NCBI GenBank assembly: GCA_963082975.1
Contig: OY720346.1
Coordinates: 31,986,720-32,050,719, forward strand
Source of the DNA: Labia minor
Taxonomy: Eukaryota > Arthropoda > Insecta > Dermaptera > Spongiphoridae
Reading direction: 5' to 3'
DNA length: 64,000 bases
The position numbers and the translations under genes are program-made. Below, piece after piece: positions 1-11,599 of this stretch. Within the stretch, counting starts at the first letter, position 1, and the number at the start of each line of letters is the position of its first letter. The notes under the pieces were generated by a model. It did not search any database and had not been told where the DNA came from. It saw nothing but the letters and a program-made list of their open reading frames with translations.

Positions 1-1135
1 TCACCTAAAAATCAAAGAAAAATTATTACATAAAATTAATATATAAATCTTTTTTAATCTATATTACTTATATGTATTTGACATTATATATTAATTAATT
101 TTTATAATTTAATTAATTTCCAATTTAATATTATATTTTTTAGATTTTCCATAATTACAATTTTAATTTCAAATAATGGGTATTGGTGGGAATAGTTAAT
201 GAATGTGTTTTACAATTTACATTTTTTTTCCATTTAAATAAAAACAATTCAATCAACTTTCAATGGTACATTGGAGGGACATTTATTTCTATTGCAAATG
301 CTTGAAAAGTTTGTTTTTATTATTTTATAAAGTGGATTGTTTTTCCTATTTTTTGTTTTGTCTCGTGTTTGAAAATAAGACACGGATGTTTATTTTTTTA
401 ATTTATAAATGTTTTACCTTTTTTTATCCGGTTATTTATTAATAACTATCAAACAAATATTGTAATTAGTTGATATTTTATTGAGTTAATATATACCGGA
501 ATCTTTAATCTTAGATTATTGAATAGATATCCTAATATAAATTTTGATATCCCATAAGAATTAAAAGTATTTTAGTTCATTTATTAATTTGTTGTAGATA
601 GAAGATCGTAATTTAAATAACAAAAATTGGGTATCATATCACCCCGGCCTCCACTCTTTCACTCTATTTTCATGATAATTATAGCTAACTATAAATTATA
701 TATATATATAGATAGAGATATATATTTTATTTTAATTTAAATATAAAAATATATTCATTTATATTTGATAGAAACAAATTGTTTTCCCTAATCTTTCAGT
801 CTTTTTTTTTATTTATTTAAAAGATACATATCAAACTCGTGGCCCAGAGAGGCTTTTATAAATATTAATTAACTTTTTAAATTTTTAAATATTAATTAAC
901 TTTTTAAATATTTTATATATAAATTTGAATTCAGTTTTGTTTAAGTATACAATTTGAAATTTGCATTTAAAAAAATTGAATTTAAATATCAAAAGTAAGA
1001 AACTAATCAACTCGAAAATTGATAAATTTTTTTTTATACATTTCAAGTAGAAATAATAAAACAATAATAATAGCTGTTTTAGATTTTTGCTATATTTTGT
1101 CATATTCGCTTTTAGTTTAGTTTATAATCTTTGTG
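1..1135. other. AT-rich stretch without gene
   Basis: Poly-T/poly-A runs and short TA tracts (about 697-725). The only less AT-rich patch is a pyrimidine-rich segment near 641-670. The 72-codon minus-strand ORF here is Phe/Lys/Leu/Ile-rich, as expected from AT-rich noise. I see no gene. Confidence 0.7.
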
Positions 1136-1140
1136 TTTAA

Positions 1141-1232
1141 TATAGGTAGGCTATACTTTAAATCGGAGCAAGCGTACGGTTACTTGAAAACGACTGCAGA
1201 ATAAGCAGTCGAAACGTTGTACAATTATTTTA
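1141..1232 (+). repeat. Short GC-richer hairpin relic with CGAAACGTT signature
   Basis: A 7-bp stem (cgactgc at 1191-1197, gcagtcg at 1205-1211) is preceded by 'ACTTGAAAA' and followed by 'AAACGTTG'. The arrangement, CYTGAAAAYG then stem then CGAAACGT, recurs in the MITE at 51.3 kb on the opposite strand. It superficially resembles a degenerate hammerhead core (CUGANGA, stem II, GAAA), but the CUGAUGA box is not intact. It stands out from AT-rich flanks and is probably a fragment of a mobile element. The family is unknown. Confidence 0.35.
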
Positions 1233-2090
1233 ATATATAATTTTATACAAACAATGTGGTCTTTTAATAAAAATTCCCTTAATAATTTTAAAAATTTATT
1301 TGAATTCTATAGTATGTATATTATATGCCATGTTAAATACATTGAGTTTAACATTGATTATAATAAATACATAATATATAATAAATTCATTCGAAAATTG
1401 TTTTTATTAATTATTTAGAACAATGAGAACACACCCTCCGACTAAATCAAGCGGCTCGTAATATCAAATGAGTTTAGCATGACTGATTGGAAAATATCTT
1501 TTATTATAACAAATCAATAAAAATACATGATTGTACAAATTCAATAAAATATTAAGCTAACAATTTTTACATATTATAGAATTATAAATTCATCGTTAAT
1601 ATTCATATAAAAATCATATTAACAAGAAAAATAAACTCTTTTTTTTCGAAATAATAAATCGAGCTAAAAATCTTTAAAATATTTAATTATTATGTAAATA
1701 TTACATTAACAATATGGTCATTCCTTTCTATTTATTTAATTCAACAGTAATAATAATATAAGTAAAGGGAAATAAGGGATTAAAGCAGGGATTAAGGATT
1801 TTTTAACTTAAAAAGGGAACTTACAGTACAGAATTTAATCTTCTTTTATGATATTATAAAATATTTGTAAGAAAAATAAAAATAAGTCCGATTGTTGTTG
1901 GTTTTTAAAATTTTTATTAGGAATAATAGTATTAAAGGGGATATCATAAGTATTATATGAAAAAAAAATAAGATTCTAGTTTTTGAATTTATATAATATT
2001 AAAAAAAAAATCTCATCTTTTAATACCAGTTTTTTTTTTCTTCTTGTTATTTTTTCGCACAATTTCATTTTCAAGATTAAATGTAAAAAG
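1233..2090. other. AT-rich stretch without gene
   Basis: Dense poly-A/T runs and no ORF of note. A short less AT-rich patch near 1425-1490 contains 'CACACCCTCCGACTAAATC' but no recognisable feature. Confidence 0.7.
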
Positions 2091-2445
2091 TGATGTTGAA
2101 TCAAAAAAAAAAAAAAGGTAAAAAAAAGGGGAAATGGGAAGAGTGAGAGAGAGAGAGAGGGAAAAAATCTGTTAGGCCTTGATTGATATTCAAATCTGAA
2201 TTCGATTGAATAATAATAACGAATCGTTTAAGGAGGTCAAATCTTTACAGTTGACTTGGATAAAAGGGTGGGAGGAGGTATATGTGTATGTATATGGGAG
2301 AGGGTGGATGAATGTATAAATGAAGGAGGAAATGTGGTAATGTTTTAAGAAGGGGTGGGCGAGTGAGGGTGGGTGAGAATAAAGAGAGAGAGAGAAAGAA
2401 ATTGAAAATGGTTTTTATATTAGAATTAAACAAACAGATGTAGCT
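2091..2445. other. Purine-rich single-copy island with GA tracts
   Basis: The + strand is strongly purine biased. It has A tracts at about 2103-2125, GA tracts near 2142-2160 and 2386-2398, and G-rich text from 2265 to 2380. The complementary 62-codon ORF is a Pro/Leu/His product of this bias and is not believable as a gene. It could hold GAGA-type regulatory sites, but nothing specific can be claimed. Confidence 0.4.
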
Positions 2446-3362
2446 GCTGATAATAGATTCAAGAAACGTTTTTTTATCGATAAGAGAAAAAAAATAAAAT
2501 TGTTAAAAAAAAAAAATAAAAGAAGCTTTGCTTTAACCTTTAAGGATAAAGGAAATTATTCAGTTGTTAGTAGGTATTTATATATATATATATATATATA
2601 TTTAAACAAACAAAAAAAAAACTATTGCGTGCTTTACAAAATTCAAAAAAAAAAAAGAAAAGAAAATTAACAAGTATGTTCAGCATACATTCGACTTTAC
2701 AAACCTTCTAAATCATTGATAGTATTTATAAAAACTATATTAAAATAATAGTAAGAAGGACATTTATTTCAAATATAATTTTAGAAAAAATTAGTTAACT
2801 TAACTGAATTTTTCACTAAACTTATATTCATTTGAAAATCAATCTAGATTCTAGAAGATAGGAACCAAATCAATTAGTAGAAATTACATTGTTCATTCAT
2901 CTACCTATTATACACAATTACTATTATAATGAATCTTAAAATAAGGTATGTATTTATAGAAATATCATAATTATATCAACGCTCGTGTATAGTGCTGTGA
3001 AAGCAATTTCTATTATAAAGAGAAGACTTTTTGATTTTAATCTTGAATTAAAAATATAATAAATGTAAGCATATAATTATTTAAAATTAATAATATATTT
3101 TTGGAAATTATTGACCAAAATAAGTACACCTTTCATATAATTTTCATATTCAAATAATTTAATATATGAAATTAAAGTTATAAGGTATTGTAATGTTCTT
3201 TGTATTGTAAGATTCTTAAAATGGTTTGGTAGAGGATGGAAGGCAAAACCTGTAATGAATGTATTTAAGTCTAAATTAATGTAAATGATAAATTAATTAT
3301 AATAATCTTTAATATAAAAAACAAATTTCTTTATAGGTTTAATCAAGTAGTTATTGTTGTTT
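2446..3362. other. AT-rich stretch with (TA)n microsatellite
   Basis: Contains a (TA)n run at about 2576-2602 and several A tracts. No coding or repeat homology to the rest of the window was noticed. Confidence 0.65.
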
Positions 3363-3950
3363 TTACTATCTCGCCAGAGATAGAATTGCGATCACGAAAA
3401 TTTTCGATGTTGAGATTTTGATGTTTTTATACGTTTTGAAGGTTCCTGAATCATTTTCACTAAGGTTGAGAAAAATGTCTGTATGTGTGTATGTATGTAA
3501 CCAAGATTACGCAAAAACGGTTTGAGCTAGAATCATGAAATTTGGTACAGGAGCATTATTCAAAATTCGTAGTTTTCTATCAACTTTTGAGAAATGTAGC
3601 TCAACCGGAAGAGGGTCATTACCTACAACTTTTTGATTTTTTTTTCTTAAGTGACCATAAAAATAAAGATATATGTTTGATAATTTTTCACATGATTAAC
3701 AATTGTATAAAACTGGTATATATAGAATTTCAGCTTGATTGAATAGCTGAAAGTACCAGAATTAATTTTTTAACACTGCAAATCTCACGCGCCAACACGT
3801 GACGTGGTGCCATCAACAAAAAGCCAAACATGCGCTGGATTAATATATATTATTTATAATTTATAATTAATTAAATTTAATTTAAATATAATATATTTGT
3901 TAATTAATCCAATTCAAATTGCGAGACAGTCGAGTTGAGACACTCCAGCT
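3363..3950 (+). mobile_element. Repeat family A, copy 1 (588 bp)
   Basis: One of four copies in the window: this and 63546-64000 on +, 25915-26522 and 44871-45380 on -. It starts 'TTACTATCTCGCCAGAGATA', runs through a microsatellite patch (GTAT-rich, about 3480-3500), then 'GATTACGCAAAAACGGTTTG', and ends near '...TTGAGACACTCCAGCT'. No coding capacity was seen: the 66-codon ORF at 3542-3742 lies wholly inside repeat sequence and is not conserved as a frame in the other copies. The ends are defined only by where similarity between copies stops. A non-autonomous DNA element is my guess. Target-site duplications could not be fixed. Confidence 0.75.
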
Positions 3951-4161
3951 AATTTTAAAATAAAAAGTAGCTGCAAGCAACACCGAGCAATCGCTCGACT
4001 TCTTAACAAATTTATACAATTTTTAAACATGAAAAATTATACATTTTTTTAAAATATTTATAACAATTATTTAATGAGGTTTTTTTAAAAATGACTCATA
4101 AAATTTTGTTCCATAAAATGGTACAAAATTTCCATTTCAAGATGAAAAAATATTCAAATTT

Positions 4162-4275
4162 ATTTAATATATATGTTGTTATACTTAGATGGCTTTAGTT
4201 TTATATTTGTCAAAAAGTAGCAATAGCTTATAGATATAGTCTATTCCAACCAAAGATTACTTCTGGTATAAATAT
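4162..4275 (+). repeat. Repeat family H, copy 1
   Basis: The text from 'ATATATGTTGTTATACTTAG' through 'GTAGCAATAGCTTATAGA' to 'CTTCTGGTATA' matches, with substitutions, the reverse complement of 57660-57775. It is a dispersed, diverged repeat of about 110 bp, non-coding and of unknown class. Confidence 0.55.
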
Positions 4276-4788
4276 ATATTCTGAAATTATATTATTATAT
4301 ATCTTTTAATATAAAATAAAATAAAATATACAATATAAATTATTAAATTATTATTTAAATATAAATAAATGAAAATAAATTAAATATAGAAATTATTTTT
4401 AAAATATAATAAATAAAATAAAAAATATAAAAAACTATATCAAATAATAAATAAAAAAAACTATATAAAATAATAAATATGTTAACAATTTTTAAGATCA
4501 GAAAGGCAAAGCTAATTTGCATTCGCTTACTACAATGTTTGACTAATAAGATAAATTTTAGTTTTAGATTAATATATCAATTTTAAACCACCAAGATGTC
4601 TTTAAACAAAGAAAATATCAATTAATTTGTTATATACTTCAAATTAATTAATATGTTAATTTAACATATTAATGGTAATTAATTAAAGTAATTAAAGTAT
4701 ATAAATTATACAACACGTAAATTAATATTAATCATTTGGAAGTTAAGTAATGTAATAAGTAAATTATAATTAATTTTATCATAATCTT
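4276..4788. other. AT-rich stretch
   Basis: Nearly pure A/T, including tandem-like AATAAATAT runs at 4300-4480. A short less AT-rich patch lies at 4500-4540. No gene was seen. Confidence 0.7.
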
Positions 4789-4901
4789 CTATATATATAA
4801 AAAAAGGTTTTTGTCTGCACATTGCTCAGAATTTAAAAATTTTTGCATATCTTCGCGTTTCATGACCTCTAGAATCCAAAAGTGACTTTAGAATTTTTCA
4901 C

Positions 4902-4944
<43 letters not shown>

Positions 4945-5175
4945 CGGAAAATTACTATTTTATAGACTCAGAATTGGCTGAACCGATTTCTTTGAAATTA
5001 CATCACAATATTCTTATATACCTCTAGAGTAACATAGGCTATAAATTTTATTAATATCTTATCAATAACCGCAGAAATTAATTTTTTAAAGTTTATATAA
5101 TTCTCCGTGTTGTTCATTCAAGAGCAGCTCGCGGCTCACTGTCGGCCTAGCGGAATCATTTCAAACAATGAATTA
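4789..5175 (+). mobile_element. Repeat family C, copy 1, with (TCTG)n
   Basis: The 5' part shares 'TCTGCACATTGCTCAGAATT' with the copy at 9434-9765. A (TCTG)n tract fills 4902-4944. The following 'GAATTGGCTGAACCGATTTC' with 'TTTGAAATTA' is the inverse orientation of the module seen in families A, B and F. It ends near the relatively GC-rich 'GAGCAGCTCGCGGCTCACTG'. Non-coding. It probably belongs to a non-autonomous insect transposon class. Confidence 0.6.
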
Positions 5176-6465
5176 TCATAGAGATTCCCAATCGAAGAAT
5201 TATTATAATATTTCCCTTTTTATTTTAAATTCTAATATACAAATATCAATTCAATTAAATAATTTATTCTAAAAGTTCTCAATTTAATTAAAATATTTAT
5301 TAGATCATATTTTTATCTTAAATTATTTTTTATTTAATTGAATATTTCTTCTTTTCTATAATATATATATAATAATATATAAATTTTATCATTGAATAAT
5401 AAAAAAAAATATTATTTAACCTGAATTAAAATGACTGAATTATATTATCTTTGTTTTTTATTTTAATTTAATTACTATATTATTAATTACTAAATATATA
5501 TATATTATATAAAAATTAAAATATGATGATATAAAGTTGTTTTAAATTTTTGACATTTTTAAATTGGGTATATTTTTTAAATTTATTAAAATGTCTTTTT
5601 TATTTATTATGTTTAAAAGATTCATTTTTATTATGTGATATTAATAAAAAATAACGATGCTCTGTGCAAGTCGAATCATGTTGCACATAATTAAATAACA
5701 ATTGCCAAACAAAGAATATATTATTTTTTTAAATTCTTATATTTAAATATCATTTCAATTAAATAATTTATTCTAAAAGGTCTCATTTTAATGCAATTTA
5801 TAATTTTCTTCTAATTCAGATTTAGGACAAATCGTACAACATTATATCAAATCTCGCTAAGAACATTCAATATTTTTGTACACAAAATATTCAGAGTATT
5901 GGCTAAGCGTATCACTCACAATCAGTTTATATTGAAATTTATATAAATTAATTTAGTAAAAATTTTTATTTGTTTAAATTTTATTATAATGAATCAAAAA
6001 AAATTAAATATATAGATCACATGATTAAGAGAAGCAAAAAACTTAACAGAAAATAACTGTTGGATGGAGGTCGGACATGACAGAAACTGTAAGCGAAATC
6101 TTCATATTGCGACGAATAATTTTCAAATCCCCTAGCACCACAGAATTTAAGTTTCTTTTAAGGAAAATAACTATGATCTAAAAAAATTAATAAATGAACT
6201 TAATAATAAAAAAACAAATAAATCAATTAATTTAAATTAATACTATTAATGAATGTATATATTGATAATTTATCTATAGTTTTATACCGTTAATTTTTAT
6301 AAATTGTCTCAAGTCTCTATTTTTGCATTTTCTCAAGTTTCATTATAATTAAAAATATTCAATAATAATCTAGCAATGAAAATAAAATACCAAAATGTAA
6401 TGATCAAGAAATATTATACTCTATTATAACATATACAATACTTATAAACTATAGGCGGAGGAAAT
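5176..6465. other. AT-rich stretch, possible decayed LINE text at its end
   Basis: 5200-5980 is AT-rich with no feature. 6000-6180 is somewhat less AT-rich and may be decayed upstream sequence of the LINE that begins about 6470, but I could not recognise protein motifs in it. Confidence 0.5.
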
Positions 6466-6469
6466 ATTA

Positions 6470-7452
6470 GGAGATATCATTGCGGGTTCAGGCCAAATCG
6501 ACCAACATTAATTAAGATATTTTCATTATGACAGATATTAGGAACAAAACCGCGAATTCAATATTTCTGTTCACTAATTATTTGTAGACTTTAGTAAAAC
6601 ATACGCATAACTCAATAGATCCGGATAAACTTTTTCAAATTTTCAATCTTCAAATTTCTCTTGAAGGTAGTAAAGAAAGAATAAGATGCGGAAATCAATT
6701 GTAAAATATTAGGTTACTCAGACGACTTAAATATAATAGGAGATTCGGCAATTGCAATTACAGATAGCGAGGAAAATTTAATGGAGGTTTGAAATTAATA
6801 GTGATAAGAAAAAATATTTAGTAACAAAGAGGAAGAGTATTAACATACAAAATCTTAAGATGCAAAATGTAGAATTTGAATATGTAGAAAAATTGAATGT
6901 AATCACGAAGGATAATAATATTTGAGAAGAATTTAAATCGGGGTTGCAATCGGGAAACGCCTGTTATCTGCAATAAAGAGGCTTATCTCTTCAAAATTAT
7001 TATCAAAGGGAATATATAAAAAGATTATTTTGCCTGTTGCATTATATGGGTGGGAGGCATGGTCTATGACCCTTGGAGATGAGAGTAGATTCAGAGTATT
7101 TGAGAATAGGATTCTTCCCTGCATTTATTGGCCAAAGAAAGATGAGGTCACCGGGTATGAGGGAGACTGTATAACAAGAAATTGCATGGCCTCTCTGCAT
7201 CTTCAGAAATAGTTAGGGTTATAAAAGGGAAAAAGCTGCGATAGGCAGGGCACGTGGCAAGAATGGGAGAGGAAAAAGATATTGGTGGGAAGACCGATTG
7301 GAAAACGTCCGCTTGGAAAACCAATGACGCGTAGGAAGGGACGTAAGAGAGATGGAATAAGGGCTCAGGATAGGGACACTTGGAGAAATGTGGTTGTTGC
7401 GGCTAAGAACTTTAGAGTATCTTTGAGCCACATAGGTAGATAGATATAACAT
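6470..7452 (+). mobile_element. RTE-like LINE family L1, reverse transcriptase 3' half, decayed
   Basis: Relic of a non-LTR retrotransposon endonuclease/reverse transcriptase. Visible in order, across several frames: CGFRPNRPT at about 6482, the motif A-like LFVDFSKTYA at about 6578, RIRCGNQL at about 6680, a YSDDLNIIGDS catalytic box at about 6716-6750 (family norm YADD), LYGWEAWSMTLGDESRFRVFENRILP at about 7040-7120, the EIVRVIKGKK and AGHVARMGEEK blocks at 7205-7270, and AQDRDTWRNVVVAAKNFRV at about 7370-7425. In-frame stops and frameshifts make it non-functional. It ends in a GATAGATA-type tail, as do the family's other copies (8616-9170 -, 47630-48490 -, 60136-60480 +). The 60-codon + and 63-codon - ORFs here are pieces or shadows of it. 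Confidence 0.85.
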
Positions 7453-7608
7453 ATACAATAATAATATATATAATTAATATAGTGATTAAATTAAAATATA
7501 TTTTTTAAATAAGAACACAAAAAGAAATGAATGTTTTATGTAATATACCGATTGAAACAAAATGGATGAAAACCTTTTAATACTTTCAACCACCAAATAC
7601 TATGTACA

Positions 7609-8615
7609 ACTCGGGGGTACAGGGGGCGGAGCCCCCGTCTAGGTGTGAAGAGCGCCGAAGGCGCTCTGAGCAGCTAGTTTGTAAAATAAAAATAAAAACA
7701 CTGTAAATATTTAATTATATCATTTATTTTTTTGTTTATTAAAATGACTTGAATAAAATTATTATTATTATTATTACTATGATTATTAATTTAAATAATG
7801 CATATAACGAGAAAAGTTTATTAGATAATAATTTAATTATTTTAATTACAAAAGCAGATTATAATTTAATTTTAAAAGTATATTACACTAATAAATAAAT
7901 AATCATATTGTGTGTCCAATATAAATATATTGATATATTATTTTATTATTTGTATAATATAAACATGATTATCAATTCTTAATTATTGATTATTTGTAAT
8001 ATTAGCTAATTGTATTGAAATATTAATCATATAATTTAATGTTTAATATCATACAATAAATAACCTCCCATCACCCAACCACTCACCAACTATATAATTT
8101 TAATTTATTAATTATACTATTTATTTATTATTTATTTGGTAAATATTAGAAATATCTTGCTCACACACACTGTTATCTATGTTTACATATAATTTATTCA
8201 TCAATTATTCATTATTATTTATTTTCTGCAATTTTGTTTGCCATTTGGTAATTTTGTGAATTTTTTTTTATCTTTAATTTTCAATGATTAGTCAGTCATT
8301 CAACCAAAAAGTTAAATCATTCATTTGTATAATAATTTTATATTAAAAACACGGGAGACTAAAAAGTACATTTACTAGAGTTTTCAAATATCAAACACGC
8401 AGGGAGACACTATATATATAAATTTATTAAATTTCTATGAAATTAATAAATTTAACCGTAGGTACTAGTTCAATATATTGTATATATTATATTATAAGAG
8501 TAAGATTAATTGTTAATTAAAGATTCGATGAAATTTTATTAATTACTAGCTGCTCAGAGCTCCTTCGTCGCTCTTCGCATCTAGACGGGGGCTCCGCCCC
8601 CTGTACCCCCCGAGT
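7609..8615. mobile_element. Element D: about 1.0 kb with 70-bp imperfect terminal inverted repeats
   Basis: The left end (7609-7678) starts 'ACTCGGGGGTACAGGGGGCG'. The right end (8545-8615) is its imperfect reverse complement, closing '...CCCCCCGAGT'. Each arm contains a GC-rich mini-palindrome (GGGGGCGGAGCCCCC at about 7622-7636 and its mate at 8586-8600). The left arm has a second one (GAGCGCCGAAGGCGCTC). The interior (7680-8540) is AT-rich, non-coding and has no transposase. This fits a non-autonomous TIR or fold-back element. No clear target duplication was found. Relics of LINE L1 in opposite orientation flank it, 160 bases away on the left and directly abutting on the right. Confidence 0.7.
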
Positions 8616-9170
8616 GTCCCTATTCTGAGCTATAACCATCTAACTCCTAACCTGTCCCATCTCTCTCACGTTCCTTCCTACATTGTCCACCCTGTTCACA
8701 ATTGGTCTTCCACACAGACGTTTTCCAATCGAACTCCCCACCAATATATTTTTCCTCTCCCATTCTAGCCATGTGTCCTGCCGATCCCAGCCTTCTCTAT
8801 TTTATGACCTATATCTAGAGATGCATAGAGGTCATGCAATTTTTTGTTATGCAGTCTCCGCTATTCCCCGGTGTCCTCATCTTTCTTTGGCCCATAAATG
8901 CTGGGAAGAATCCTATTCTCAAATACTCTGAATCTATTCTCATCTCCCAGGGTTATAGACCATGCCTCCCACCCATATAATACAATTAATAATTTAATAA
9001 TTTTGATCCCCTTTGATAATAATTTCCAGATTGTAACCTCGAATTAAATTCTTTGCAAATATTATTCTCTCTGATACTAATTATATATTTTGTCTTATCA
9101 CTATTAATTTCAAACCCCATCAATTTTCCTGCCTCGATTAATTTTTTTATGCTACTTTAAATGTTATTAA
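8616..9170 (-). mobile_element. RTE-like LINE family L1, C-terminal relic
   Basis: The reverse complement reads like the 7000-7430 copy: a decayed LYGWEAWSITLGDENRFRV block (about 8985-8925), GPKKDE-like text, AGHMARMGEEK (about 8790-8755) and AQNRDT at the right end of element D. The 82-codon + strand ORF at 8683-8931 is its antisense shadow. The tail present in other copies is missing because element D directly abuts this end, so the copy is truncated or D inserted there. Multiple stops; dead. Confidence 0.75.
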
Positions 9171-9433
9171 TTTATTTAAAAAAAAATCAAAGTAAACAAA
9201 ATAAAAATAAAATATAAAATTAGCATAACACTAAACTACTATAAAAATAATATTAAAAAATATATTATATATTAAAATCTTACGTGAAAATCCAATTATG
9301 AGATCAAATTTTCTTAATTAAAATAATTTACTCACATAATCTTAAAAATTAATAGTATTAAATTATAGCCGTAATGTGAATGTTTTCAAAGTTTAAAAGG
9401 CCAATAAGATCAATTGAGATATTGTAAATATCA

Positions 9434-9765
9434 ATAGATATATAAAAAGATTTTTATCTGCACATTGCTCAGAATTTAAATTACCGCCAAATTATCGCCA
9501 CCAGCGCCTCTATAGACATATTTTTGTTCTACATAATTTCCACTACCCGTCTATAATATATTCTTTATAATTTTTTTAAAATTTTTCTAATTCAAAAATC
9601 GAAAATCGGGCTTCGAGGTCTGGTGGCCAGCCCCTTTGTGCTTCCGTGTAAAAAATTCCAGGTCCCTGCGTGCGATAGTTTTTGCTGGAGAGCTCGGTCA
9701 AACAGACAAACAGGCAGACAGACAGACACATTACACTTGCTTTTATTATTATAGATATTGAATTT
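9434..9765 (+). mobile_element. Repeat family C, copy 2
   Basis: It begins with the same 'TCTGCACATTGCTCAGAATT' text as 4805-4840 and ends with 'GCTCGGTCAAACAGACAAAC', a (CAGA)n tract, then 'TTATTATTATAGAT'. The middle includes the less AT-rich 'GTCTGGTGGCCAGCCCCTTT'. Non-coding. Shared only over the first 40 bases or so with copy 1, so the two may be different derivatives of one family. Confidence 0.55.
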
Positions 9766-10200
9766 TTTAAACTTTTTTCAATTTCTAAATTAATAAACTC
9801 TCTTAAATTTAAAAATAAAAAATAAATACAATTTTATATATATATATATATATATATATTACTTATATATTTTTATTTTAATTGTCTATTTTGTTATTTT
9901 TTATTTCAATTTAATAATTAATTAATTATCTTTATTTTCTAGTCAATTATATTCTTATTTTATTTATATGATTATTTTTTTAATTTAATTTAATACGAAA
10001 TTAATAAATATTTTAAATTATTTTATAATCAAAATTCTAAATAAAATCTTTTAAATTTTAATTGATTATTTAGAATTCAACAATATATTTTTCAATCCTA
10101 TCGAATGGTTTAATATACCAGATTTTTAAATAATGTAAAAAAACAATTGGTAAGTAATATATAACTCTTGTCAAAAAAAAATTAAGAATTTAATTATTAT
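9766..10200. other. AT-rich stretch with (TA)n
   Basis: Contains (TA)n at 9835-9859. No ORF, repeat or regulatory pattern was recognised. Confidence 0.7.
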
Positions 10201-11200
10201 GTTTTTTGTGATTGAGGGAACGGAGAAGAAGTGAGGGAAGGTTGGAAAGGGTAAGTGGAAATTATTCTATTAGTGCTAATTAAATTTAAATTATGTAAAA
10301 AACCAGAGGCAGCGCATGCGCTTATTAAAGTGTCTATATGTGTGTGTGTTGATAAGAGAGGTAAGGGCGGAGGAGAAGAAGGTTAGGAGGAGAAAATTGA
10401 ATGGTGGATGGATAGAATGGCAACACAGAGACTAATATTTTAATTTCGTACAGAAAGTAATTAAATTCAAGTATTAAGAGATTTGGTTAGTGACGAGAGT
10501 TGAGAGTGAAATGTGATGGCTGATTTAGAAAGAGTAGAAAAAGGGGCAGAAGAGTGAGGTTGAAAGGGGGTGTGATTAAAATTAATTTTATTTTCCCATT
10601 CTACAACCATCGTCAATTGTTTTAAAATTACGATTACCATTTTATTTAAAAAAAATTCAATTCTTTAAGGGAAAGTTTAAAATAAGCATCACACCACCTG
10701 CAGGTTTTTTTTTCTTTAGGTCGTTTTTCTTAATTTATGAACCACCACCTCCACCCACCTCTTCGCCCCTTTTTTTTCTTTCTCACCTCAGAAGAAGAAG
10801 AAGAAAAATATTTTTTTTTATTTTTAAGTTTTTCTTCTCTTCAACTTCTTTGGGTATAACAGGGAGCACCATATCTTGCAGTCAGCTCGTTTGTTATAAT
10901 GGCTGTAGTGGTTGGTTGGGTTTGGTTAGTTGATGGTAGTGGTCCTACAAACTTATGCGACAACAAATGCAAGTTTGAATTGGTGGTAAATCATGTATTT
11001 TAGGCGTTTTCGTTAACGAGTGGAATTTATATTCTAGAAAGAGAGAGAGAGGGAGAGAAAGAGATGTGGCTGCGTTGTCAGCAGATTGCGGTCAGTTTAA
11101 GTTCAAAAGTGCACTAATGGCAAACGACGGATGAACAAAATGAATAAAGATATCTTTCACTCAATCAAAAGAGAGAAAGAGAAAGAGAAAGAGAGATTAT
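10201..11200. other. Less AT-rich single-copy island with GA tracts
   Basis: Purine-rich text at 10210-10580, pyrimidine-rich text at 10740-10850, a GAA run at 10790-10806, and GA tracts at about 11038-11065 and 11165-11195. No similarity to repeats elsewhere in the window. It contains the weak promoter-like arrangement listed at 10855-10986. Confidence 0.45.
10855..10986 (+). promoter_or_regulatory. Weak TATA/initiator-like pair with short ORF
   Basis: TATAAC at 10855 is followed by an initiator-like TCAGCT with its A at 10884, a 29-base spacing typical of core promoters. An ATG at about 10899 opens a short frame (MAVVVGWVWLVDGSGPT..) that reaches a donor-like GTAAAT at about 10985 before its stop. 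Each piece is weak: the TATA box is a variant and the initiator has one mismatch. The combination could be chance in AT-rich DNA. Confidence 0.15.
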
Positions 11201-11599
11201 TATTATTTTATATACATATATGTAGAAATAATATCTTATTTAGTAGATTATATAATTATAAATAAAAATTAAAATATTTAATTAATTATTTATGATATTA
11301 TATTTATTTTTTTATTTTATTTCAAGAATAGTAATTTTTGGGGTAATTATTCAATCAATTCATTCAATTCAATTATTCAATTATGACATGGATTGGATAA
11401 AACTTGACCAGTGGGTTCCTTTTTTAATTCCAAATAAACTTTTCTTTTGCGGGCCGCTTCTAATTTACGAGTTAAAAAGGATTGCATATAAACCCATTGA
11501 TATTCTATTTAATTACCATGTTTTATTATTTGACTACCAGAGAGGTCCACTAATTTTCGGTTTTTATAAGTCCGGTTTGGATATAAGAAGATTAAAAAA
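11201..11599 (+). other. AT-rich stretch with a 116-codon ORF of doubtful meaning
   Basis: An ATG ORF at 11292-11642 runs through unique DNA and its last 15 or so codons lie in repeat B1. The product is hydrophobic and Ile/Phe/Leu-rich, has no recognisable domain, and its stop is supplied by the transposon. I regard it as a chance ORF. Confidence 0.5.
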
